Notes under the pieces: generated by a model | Databases searched by the model: none | What the model saw: only the letters and a program-made list of their open reading frames with translations | What the model was told of the DNA's origin: nothing | Translations under genes and position numbers: made by a program | Source of the DNA: Elusimicrobia bacterium GWA2_66_18 | Lineage (GTDB): Bacteria; Elusimicrobiota; Elusimicrobia; UBA1565; UBA9628 | DNA: 37,259 nt | Reading direction: 5' to 3' | Assembly: GCA_001799675.1 (NCBI GenBank) | Contig: MGTX01000013.1 | Span: 1-37,259, forward strand | Part shown: positions 14,121-20,619 of the stretch, piece by piece | Layout: each line of letters opens with the position of its first letter | How positions within the stretch are numbered: position 1 is the first letter of the stretch

Positions 14121-15923
14121 ATGACCGCCCGCATCCCGCGCGAACTCCTCTTCGGCAACCCCGAAAAGGCCTCTCCCAAGATCTCACCGGACGGGCGCCA
14201 TTGGGCCTACCTCGCCCCGGACGAGGGGGTCTTGAACATCTGGGCCGGCCCGGAGGGCGGCCCGGCCAAGCCCCTGACCGCGGACCGCGGCCGCGGCATC
14301 CGCCAGTTCCTCTGGGCCGAGGACCAGCGCTCCCTCCTGTACGTCCAGGACAAGGACGGCGATGAGAACTGGCACCTCTATCAGACCGAGCTGGCCGGCG
14401 GCGCCACGCGCGACCTCACGCCCGTACCGGGCGCTCAGGCCCAGATCGTCGCCACCGAGCCCCGTTTCCCCGACGAGTTGCTGGTCGCCCTCAACGACCG
14501 CGACCCCCGCGCTCACGACGTCTATCGCGTGAGCCTCAAGGACGGCTCGCGCCGCCTCGAAGCGACGAACCCCGGCGACATCATCGGTTGGCTGGCCGAC
14601 CTGGACTTCAAGATCGGCGCGGCCAAGGCCATTCGCCCGGACGGAGGCTCCATCCTGCGCCTGCGTCAAGGCGAGGGCTGGCGGGACTTCCTCTCCTGCG
14701 GTCCCGACGATCAGATCGGGGCCCACGGCTTCGCGCCGGATCGAAAGAACATCTACATCGAATCCAGTCTCGACCGGGATACCGCCGCGCTCCTGGAGAT
14801 GTCCCTCGACGGGAAGTCGGTGAAGACCTTGGCCGAGGACGAAGACTCCGATCTCGCCGGCGCGCTGGTCCACCCCCGCGACTACCACGTCGAGGCCGCC
14901 GCCTTCGAGGCCGACCGCGTCCGCTGGCAGGTTCTCGACCCAAGCCTGGCAGCCGACTTCAAAGCCTTCGAGAGCCTGGATGGGGACGTCACCATCGTCA
15001 GCCGCGACGACGCGGACGCCGTGTGGTACCTCCTCGTCAACCGCCCCGACCGCTCCCCCTCCTTTTGGCGTTGGGACAGGGAGGCGCGCAAGGCGAAGTT
15101 CTTGTTCGCCGCGCGCCCCAAGCTGGACGGCTACGACTTGGCCCCCATGACCCCGGTCTCCTTCGCCGCCCGGGACGGCCTGAAGGTCCGCGCGTATCTG
15201 ACGGTTCCAGTCGGGCGTCCGGCGCGGGGCCTCCCCCTCGTCGTGCTCGTCCACGGCGGGCCCTGGGTCCGGGACCGCTGGGGCTTCCAGCCGGAGGCCC
15301 AGTGGCTGGCGGACCTGGGATTCGCCTGCCTCCAGGTCAACTATCGCGGCTCGACGGGATTCGGCAAGCGCTTCCTGCACGCCGGAGACCGGGAGTGGGG
15401 CGCAAAGATGCAAGATGATCTGACCGACGCCGTGAAATGGGCGGTCGCCTCCGGGGCGGCGGACCCCAAGCGCGTCGCCATCTACGGAGGCTCCTACGGC
15501 GGCTACGCGGCGCTGGCCGGCGCGGCCTTCACCCCCGGGCTGTACCGCTGCGCGGTCGACGTCGTGGGCCCCTCGAACCTCATCACCCTCATCCGGTCCA
15601 TCCCGCCCTACTGGGAACCGATGAAACGCGTCTTCGACCTGCGCGTGGGCGACGTGGACAAGGAGCCGGAGTTTCTCCAGTCGCGCTCTCCCCTCTTCCA
15701 CGCGGACCGCATCGAGATCCCCCTCCTCATAGCCCAGGGCGCCAACGATCCGCGCGTCAAGGTCGCCGAGTCCGAGCAGATCGTGTCGGTCCTGCGCGCC
15801 AAGGGCAAGCCCGTGGAGTACCTGCTCTTCCCCGACGAGGGCCATGGCTTCGCCAAGCCGGCCAACCGCCTCAAGTTCTACGCGGCCGCCGAGGAGTTCC
15901 TCTCCCGCCACCTCGCCTCTTGA
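14121..15923 (+). CDS. S9 prolyl-oligopeptidase family peptidase
   Basis: This 600-residue serine peptidase has no signal peptide and is probably cytoplasmic. The N-terminal 350 residues form a beta-propeller (ISPDGRHWAYLAP, LWAEDQRSLLYVQDKDG and similar blades). The C-terminal alpha/beta-hydrolase has the oxyanion HGGPW motif, the nucleophile S458 in YGGSYGGYAAL, D543 in GANDPRVKV and H575 in DEGHGFAKP. This is the layout of acylaminoacyl-peptidase or dipeptidyl-aminopeptidase enzymes that trim short peptides. The start is the first in-frame ATG; no clear ribosome site or close -10 is seen. The next gene, another aminopeptidase-like enzyme, begins 33 bases after the stop from its own promoter. 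Confidence 0.9.
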   Translation: MTARIPRELLFGNPEKASPKISPDGRHWAYLAPDEGVLNIWAGPEGGPAKPLTADRGRGIRQFLWAEDQRSLLYVQDKDGDENWHLYQTELAGGATRDLTPVPGAQAQIVATEPRFPDELLVALNDRDPRAHDVYRVSLKDGSRRLEATNPGDIIGWLADLDFKIGAAKAIRPDGGSILRLRQGEGWRDFLSCGPDDQIGAHGFAPDRKNIYIESSLDRDTAALLEMSLDGKSVKTLAEDEDSDLAGALVHPRDYHVEAAAFEADRVRWQVLDPSLAADFKAFESLDGDVTIVSRDDADAVWYLLVNRPDRSPSFWRWDREARKAKFLFAARPKLDGYDLAPMTPVSFAARDGLKVRAYLTVPVGRPARGLPLVVLVHGGPWVRDRWGFQPEAQWLADLGFACLQVNYRGSTGFGKRFLHAGDREWGAKMQDDLTDAVKWAVASGAADPKRVAIYGGSYGGYAALAGAAFTPGLYRCAVDVVGPSNLITLIRSIPPYWEPMKRVFDLRVGDVDKEPEFLQSRSPLFHADRIEIPLLIAQGANDPRVKVAESEQIVSVLRAKGKPVEYLLFPDEGHGFAKPANRLKFYAAAEEFLSRHLAS

Positions 15924-15944
15924 ACTTCCGGCCCCCCGGCGATC

Positions 15945-15950
15945 TATAAT
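15945..15950 (+). promoter_or_regulatory. consensus -10 TATAAT, leaderless type
   Basis: TATAAT is followed by exactly six bases (ATCCGG) and the GTG at 15957, placing the transcription start at the start codon. TTGAAC at 15920-15925 is a possible -35, though its 19-base spacing is long. There is no room for a ribosome site. Confidence 0.7.
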
Positions 15951-15956
15951 ATCCGG

Positions 15957-17051
15957 GTGCGCTCAGGAGTTTTGCCGCTTTTTCGCCATCTCACCTCCGT
16001 TCCCACCGCCCCCTTCCGCGAGAAGGCCGTCTCGCGCAAGGTCCTCAAGTGGATCGCCAAAAATCTCGGGAGCCGCGTCACGGTCCGAAAGTTCCGCGGC
16101 GGCTTGGTCGTCTCGTATCGCGGCGCGGGGAAGGGCCCCGCTCTGGCCTTGGCCGCGCATCTCGACCATCCCGCCTTTCGTTTGGAGAAGGTCACGCGCA
16201 AAGGCGCGGCAGCCTTCCTTCAAGGAGGATTGCCTCCTCATCTCCTGCCCGGCGCGGAGATCGAGGCCTTTCCGGCCGTTCCCAAGAACAACATTCCTCT
16301 CGCCCGCGGCGTCATCGGCCTCCCGCCCAAGCCCGGAGGCCTTTGGTCCATCTCCTGGACCGTCCCGCCCAAACGCGGCTCCAAGCCCGTCTTCGCCGTG
16401 CTGTCTTTGACGCCTTATGAAGTGAAGGACGGCTGGCTGTCCTCGCGCTCGATCGACGATCTGCTGGGCTGCGCGGTCGCGCTTGAGGCGATGAGACGGC
16501 TCGTCGCCGCAAAAGCGAAAACGAATCTCAACGTGCTTCTCAACCGAGCCGAGGAAGTCGGTTTCATAGGCGCCTTGGACATGATCCGTTCCGGCGTTCT
16601 TTCCGTCGCGGACTCCTATCTTTCCATTGAGTCTTCCCGCGAGATGACGGGCTCCAGGCCCGGCAAGGGTCCGACCATCCGCCTCGGCGATAAGGCCACG
16701 GCATTCGACCCCAACCTGCTCGCCCTGCTCGACTCGGCCGCCGAACGCCTGAAGAAGAAAGGCGCGCTCATCCAGCGCCTGCGCCTGACCGGCGGGACCT
16801 GCGAGGCCACGGCCTATCTCGCCTTCGGCTTCGAGTCCGCGGGGGTGGCCGTGCCCCTGGTCAACTACCACAACGGCTGGGGGGCGAAGGCGGTCGCGCC
16901 GGAGCGAGTCCGCGTCTCGGACGCGGAAGGCGCGGTGCTCATCCTCGTCGAAACGGCGCGGCAATTCCCGTCCAAGATCCTGCGCGGCGCCCTGCGCGCC
17001 AGGCTGACGGCCCGCCGCGCCCTTGCGTCGCGAGCCCTCGCAATTGGCTAG
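15957..17051 (+). CDS. M42-like zinc aminopeptidase
   Basis: This 364-residue cytoplasmic protein resembles the M42 (glutamyl aminopeptidase/cellulase M) family. The expected metal and catalytic positions can be followed: AAH68-L-D70-H, the bridging Asp167 in SSRSIDDLLG, the catalytic pair Glu199-Glu200 in NRAEEVGFIGA and Glu225 in LSIESS. A late His falls in VNYHNGWGAK, where typical members have an HS motif, so the last ligand is not certain. The family releases N-terminal residues from peptides, often as large shells. A GTG start is chosen because TATAAT stands six bases before it. It follows the S9 peptidase, and both would serve intracellular peptide turnover. Confidence 0.75.
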   Translation: MRSGVLPLFRHLTSVPTAPFREKAVSRKVLKWIAKNLGSRVTVRKFRGGLVVSYRGAGKGPALALAAHLDHPAFRLEKVTRKGAAAFLQGGLPPHLLPGAEIEAFPAVPKNNIPLARGVIGLPPKPGGLWSISWTVPPKRGSKPVFAVLSLTPYEVKDGWLSSRSIDDLLGCAVALEAMRRLVAAKAKTNLNVLLNRAEEVGFIGALDMIRSGVLSVADSYLSIESSREMTGSRPGKGPTIRLGDKATAFDPNLLALLDSAAERLKKKGALIQRLRLTGGTCEATAYLAFGFESAGVAVPLVNYHNGWGAKAVAPERVRVSDAEGAVLILVETARQFPSKILRGALRARLTARRALASRALAIG

Positions 17052-17054
17052 AAT
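17049..17054 (+). promoter_or_regulatory. -10 TAGAAT, leaderless type
   Basis: TAGAAT overlaps the stop codon of the M42-like gene and is followed by six bases (CGCCCT) and the ATG at 17061. No ribosome site is present. A TTGCGT at 17023-17028 is a weak -35 candidate. Confidence 0.65.
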
Positions 17055-17060
17055 CGCCCT

Positions 17061-17798
17061 ATGAGAAAATCCCTCGTCCTCCTCTGCGTCCTCCTTGCCG
17101 CCGCCCCCTTCGCCGCCGCCTCCTCGGCTTCCCCGTTTGCCGACTTCGAGACGCGCGTCCGCGGCGAACTGATCAAGCCCCTCGCCCTGGACCTGGGCGG
17201 CCTGCTCGGCTCCGCCTCGGCTCACACCGGACGGTCCCTCGGCTTGCCCGGCTTCTGGGCCGGCGCGATCGGCGCGGCTCAGTTCAGCCCGGACAAGAAC
17301 GACCTCATCCTGCGCGACTCGGGCGTGAAGGCCTTCGGCCTGCCCATGCTGGAAGTCGGCGTCGGCCTGCCCTTCAAGGTGGACGTCATCGCCCGCGGCA
17401 TGAAGATCTACGACGCGAGCATCTTCGGCGCCGGCCTGCGCTACGGCCTGTACCGCACGGACCTCATCGACACCTTCCTGCCCAACGTCTCGCTGGCGGC
17501 TTTCGGCGACCGGGTCAACCATAAGTCCTTCTCCGCCACCCACGGCGGCTTCGACGCGGCCGCGACCTGGAACCTTCCCATCGTCAAGCCCTTCTTCGTG
17601 GCCGGTTTCGACGTGACCGCGCTGAAGGTCGGCGCGGCCGCCGCGCCCGGCGTCGCGGGCATGTCCGCGACCGCCCGCGGCTCGCGTTTCTCCGTCGGCG
17701 CGGAGCTGACGCCCTTTCCCTTCGTCGCCCTGCGCGGAGCCTGCACCTTGCGCCACGGCATGTCCGGCTTCGACGCGGGACTCGGCGTCAAATTCTGA
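17061..17798 (+). CDS. outer-membrane beta-barrel-like protein, unknown function
   Basis: This 245-residue protein starts with a signal peptide (MRKSLVLLCVLLAAAPFAAA). The mature part is rich in alternating hydrophobic strands with Gly and aromatic turns (FGAGLRYGLYRTD, FFVAGFDVTALKVG) and ends FDAGLGVKF, the terminal-Phe signature used by the BAM complex. It is therefore probably a small outer-membrane barrel. No family name is recognised. It is followed after one base by the cobalamin adenosyltransferase gene, so the two are co-transcribed. A link with corrinoid uptake is tempting but the protein lacks TonB-receptor features. Confidence 0.7.
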   Translation: MRKSLVLLCVLLAAAPFAAASSASPFADFETRVRGELIKPLALDLGGLLGSASAHTGRSLGLPGFWAGAIGAAQFSPDKNDLILRDSGVKAFGLPMLEVGVGLPFKVDVIARGMKIYDASIFGAGLRYGLYRTDLIDTFLPNVSLAAFGDRVNHKSFSATHGGFDAAATWNLPIVKPFFVAGFDVTALKVGAAAAPGVAGMSATARGSRFSVGAELTPFPFVALRGACTLRHGMSGFDAGLGVKF

Positions 17799-17799
17799 G

Positions 17800-18360
17800 A
17801 TGAAGTCCTACACGCGCGGGGGCGACCGTGGAGAGACGGGCCTCTTCGGCGGAACGCGCGTGCCGAAGAATCATCCTCGAATCGCGGTCTACGGGGCCCT
17901 GGACGAACTCAACAGCGCCCTCGGCGCCGCCCGCGCGGCCCGCGCCTCCGACCCGTCGCTCAAAGTCGTCGACGAGGCCCTGGCCCGCGTGCAGTCCGAG
18001 TGCTTCGCCGTGGGGACGATCCTCGGCGCGCCCGCGGGCAAGCTCCCCGCGCCCTACGACCGGGGCATGCCTTCGCGCGCCGTGGCGCGCCTGGAGTCCG
18101 AGATCGACGCCTGGGACGCGGAGCTGGCCCCGCTGAAGGCCTTCGTCCTGCCCGGCGGAACGACGGCGGGCGCCGCGCTCCATCTCGCGCGGGCCGTCTG
18201 CCGCCGGGCCGAGCGCGAGACCGTAGAGCTGGCCGCGCACGAGATCGTGGCTGAGGGAGTACTCGCCTATCTCAATCGGCTCTCAAGCTGGCTCTTCGTC
18301 GCGGCGCGCTGGGTCAACCGGAAGCAGGGACGACCCGAGACTCTCTGGATTAGAAGTTGA
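17800..18360 (+). CDS. PduO-type ATP:cob(I)alamin adenosyltransferase
   Basis: This 186-residue enzyme transfers the 5'-deoxyadenosyl group of ATP to cob(I)alamin, making coenzyme B12. The PduO signature is complete: an N-terminal ATP-binding YTRGGDRGETGLFGGTRVPK, YGALDELNSALG, LPGGTTAGAALHLARAVCRR and the C-terminal YLNRLSSWLFVAARWVNR. The protein is full length with no extra domain. Its ATG is one base after the stop of the barrel gene at 17061, so translation is probably coupled. The 3' end overlaps the convergent barrel gene at 18350 by 11 bases. No B12-dependent mutase or synthesis genes lie in the window. The symbol cobO is used loosely for such enzymes but is not assigned here. Confidence 0.93.
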   Translation: MKSYTRGGDRGETGLFGGTRVPKNHPRIAVYGALDELNSALGAARAARASDPSLKVVDEALARVQSECFAVGTILGAPAGKLPAPYDRGMPSRAVARLESEIDAWDAELAPLKAFVLPGGTTAGAALHLARAVCRRAERETVELAAHEIVAEGVLAYLNRLSSWLFVAARWVNRKQGRPETLWIRS

Positions 18361-19279
18361 GTCCCGCGCCGACCGAGAAGTAGTTCTGGTCGGAGAAGCC
18401 CTTCTGGGTGTAGCGCTGATAGGCGGCCTTCACGTTGAGCATCTGCAGGCCCACCGTGCCTCCGAGTTCTACAGCATTGGACGGCTCGGCGCCCATCTTG
18501 AACTTGGTGTGAGTGTAGGAGACGTAGGGCCGCACCATCGGCAGAGTCTTAATCTTGAGCTTGGCGTTGAAGCTGGTGTCCGGAAAGCCTTGCACGACGG
18601 CGCCGAAGCCGCTCAGCGACAGGGCCGGGGCCTCGCGGGCGCCGCTGCCTGCGAGGTCCTTGTCGTAGACGCTCTTGACGACCTCCGCGCTCGCCTCGAG
18701 GATGAGGAACTTCGCCCCCGCAAAGGCGCTCACGTCGGTCTGACCCATGTTGAAGGCGGTCGCGCGCGCGGCGCCCGCACGGCGGCGAGAGGCGTCCGTC
18801 GTTCCCGCCGCCGCCAGATCATCCGAGTGGCGCGTGAACAGGACCGAACCGCCGACGTCCACCGCGGCCAGGCCCGAGCCGAAGGTCTCGCTTCCCTCGG
18901 AGGATCGGCCGGCCATCTTTCGCCCGTGGGAACCGCCTCCTGGAGTGAGCGAGAAAGTCAGGTCGGCGCCGACGAAGCTCTTCTTGTAGCCGTTGGTCTT
19001 CGGCTGGACGCCCGCCTGCGCGCCCAGCGCCACGGGTCCGGTCTCATAACCGCCCCGCAGGGCGAAGGTGTTGAAGGATCCGCTCGAGGAGTCCGTGCGA
19101 TAAGTGGAGAAAGACGGCTCCAGGTAGATCGCGTCGGTCAGATCAAGAGAGGCCTTGGCCTTCGTTCCCCGATAGTTGTCGGAGCCGAGGACCTGGTCGA
19201 CGCCGAGACTGACGCCCATGGCGGCGGCCGGCACGGCGAGAGACGCAAGAATGACAAACACGGGGAGGGACTTTTGCAT
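18350..19279 (-). CDS. outer-membrane beta-barrel-like protein, unknown function
   Basis: This 309-residue protein has a signal peptide (MQKSLPVFVILASLAVPAAA). The mature chain has a strongly alternating strand pattern (FNTFALRGGYETGPVALGAQ, VRPYVSYTHTKFKMG) and ends YFSVGAGLNF with a terminal Phe, so an outer-membrane barrel is likely. A loop at about 128-180 is rich in Ser, Gly and Arg (GRKMAGRSSEGSE, ASRRRAGAARA) and may be surface exposed. No family is recognised. It is convergent with, and overlaps by 11 bases, the adenosyltransferase gene. It has a TAGAAT element six bases before its ATG. Confidence 0.7.
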   Translation of the reverse strand: MQKSLPVFVILASLAVPAAAMGVSLGVDQVLGSDNYRGTKAKASLDLTDAIYLEPSFSTYRTDSSSGSFNTFALRGGYETGPVALGAQAGVQPKTNGYKKSFVGADLTFSLTPGGGSHGRKMAGRSSEGSETFGSGLAAVDVGGSVLFTRHSDDLAAAGTTDASRRRAGAARATAFNMGQTDVSAFAGAKFLILEASAEVVKSVYDKDLAGSGAREAPALSLSGFGAVVQGFPDTSFNAKLKIKTLPMVRPYVSYTHTKFKMGAEPSNAVELGGTVGLQMLNVKAAYQRYTQKGFSDQNYFSVGAGLNF

Positions 19280-19285
19280 ACCGCT

Positions 19286-19291
19286 ATTCTA
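19286..19291 (-). promoter_or_regulatory. -10 TAGAAT, leaderless type
   Basis: On the minus strand TAGAAT is followed by AGCGGT and the ATG at 19279. It forms one half of a compact 62-base divergent promoter region with the plus-strand TACAAT at 19330. No -35 is obvious. Confidence 0.65.
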
Positions 19292-19329
19292 CATATATCT
19301 TTGGAAATAATGCCGTAACCTGGTTTTTT

Positions 19330-19335
19330 TACAAT
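19330..19335 (+). promoter_or_regulatory. -10 TACAAT, leaderless type
   Basis: TACAAT, at the end of a T7 run, is followed by six bases (AAATTG) and the ATG at 19342. The spacing favours this ATG over a TTG immediately before it. Confidence 0.65.
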
Positions 19336-19341
19336 AAATTG

Positions 19342-20613
19342 ATGCGCTTCTTCGCTCATGATGGCCGGACCACGCATGGGCCCTCGACCGTCGAGGAGTT
19401 GATGGCTTTGCCGAGCTTCGACGGCGATACCCTCGTCTGCCCCGTGGGAGCGAGCGACAGCAACGACTGGAAACCGGCTCTAGCCTATCCCCCCTTCCGC
19501 TCGGCCCTGCTGGCCCCCGCCGCCCAGCCGGCGCCCGAGCCGCCCCCGCCCCCGCCGCGCCCCGTTGCGACCGAATCCTGTCCGCGGTGCGCCGATCTCA
19601 ACCCCGAGGGCGCCCGGTTCTGCAACGCCTGCGGCGCGCGCATGGACGGGACCATAGAGCCGCCGGACCCAGTCCCAGCGACCGACCTCTCCGCCCCGGT
19701 CGAGCCCCTGGTGGACCTCCCTGCTCCCTTCGTTCCTCCCGTCGCGGAACCGGCGCCTATCGCCGCTCGGCCTCTCGTGGACGCCGCTGCCCGGCGCAAG
19801 GCCATGATCGCCGCCGTCGTCGTCGCCGTCGCGGCAGGCGGCGGCCTCGGTTGGTGGCTGCTGCGCCCCGCGAAGATGCCTCCTCCGAGCCTCGATCTTA
19901 CCCTCGCCGTTCCCGAGCCATCCCATCCGGCCCCGATGCCTCAGAGCTCCGCGGCCTCCAGGCCGGTCGAACCCCCCGTCCCGGCCGCTCAGCCCGTCCT
20001 CGCGGCGCCCGCCCCCGCCCCCGCTCCCATCCTGCGCCGCGCACCCAAGCCCAAGCCCGCGGCGAGGGCCGAAACGACGGTCGCCAAAAGGGCGGCGAAG
20101 GCCGCGGTCAAGGCCGCCGCCGAGGCAGGCCAGCAACCCGCCGCCGCCCTGAAGGATGCGGTCCCGCCCACCGACCGGGGTTTCATCCTTCCGGGAATCC
20201 CGCGGCCGATCTCCAAGTCTGCGGCCAAGGATCCCCCGCCCGCCGCCAAGCCGCAAAAGCCGTCGCAGACGCCGGTCGAAGATGAGGGCGCCGCGCGCCA
20301 GGTGCGCGAGCAGTTCGATTTCTGCTCCCAGCTCCTGGCTCAGGGCGCCTTCGCCGACCACTTCGACACCTGCCTGTGCGCCGACGCGCGCGCCGCGGAT
20401 CCGTACCGCGGCCGCCGCGGCTTCTACGCCGGCTCCCTCGAGAAAGCCTCCTCCGGGGGACGCCTCGAGACCAAGGTCGAGATTCTCTCCGTGAAACTGG
20501 AAGAGACCTCCGCCACGGTGAGCGCCCGCTGGAAGGTCCGGCCTTCCGACGCCGGTCGCGAGGCGGCCGAGAAGTGGCGGCTGGAAGACGGTCTCTGGTG
20601 CCGCGCGCCTTGA
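19342..20613 (+). CDS. GYF_2-like/zinc-ribbon membrane protein with NTF2-like tail
   Basis: This 423-residue modular protein begins with a GYF_2-like segment (FFAHDGRTTHGPSTVEELMA, NDWKPAL; residues 3-55). A Pro-rich linker and a zinc ribbon with two CxxC pairs follow (CPRC and CNAC, about residues 80-100). One membrane segment (AAVVVAVAAGGGLGWWLL, about 155-175) leads into a long Ala/Pro/Lys-rich spacer. A folded C-terminal domain of about 100 residues (REQFDFCSQLLAQGAFADHF to the end) looks like an NTF2-like or SnoaL-like fold. The cytoplasmic zinc ribbon with an outer domain beyond a flexible arm suggests a sensor or envelope-spanning adaptor; this is inference. Its stop lies six bases from that of the convergent M16 gene. 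Confidence 0.7.
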   Translation: MRFFAHDGRTTHGPSTVEELMALPSFDGDTLVCPVGASDSNDWKPALAYPPFRSALLAPAAQPAPEPPPPPPRPVATESCPRCADLNPEGARFCNACGARMDGTIEPPDPVPATDLSAPVEPLVDLPAPFVPPVAEPAPIAARPLVDAAARRKAMIAAVVVAVAAGGGLGWWLLRPAKMPPPSLDLTLAVPEPSHPAPMPQSSAASRPVEPPVPAAQPVLAAPAPAPAPILRRAPKPKPAARAETTVAKRAAKAAVKAAAEAGQQPAAALKDAVPPTDRGFILPGIPRPISKSAAKDPPPAAKPQKPSQTPVEDEGAARQVREQFDFCSQLLAQGAFADHFDTCLCADARAADPYRGRRGFYAGSLEKASSGGRLETKVEILSVKLEETSATVSARWKVRPSDAGREAAEKWRLEDGLWCRAP

Positions 20614-20619
20614 ACCGCG

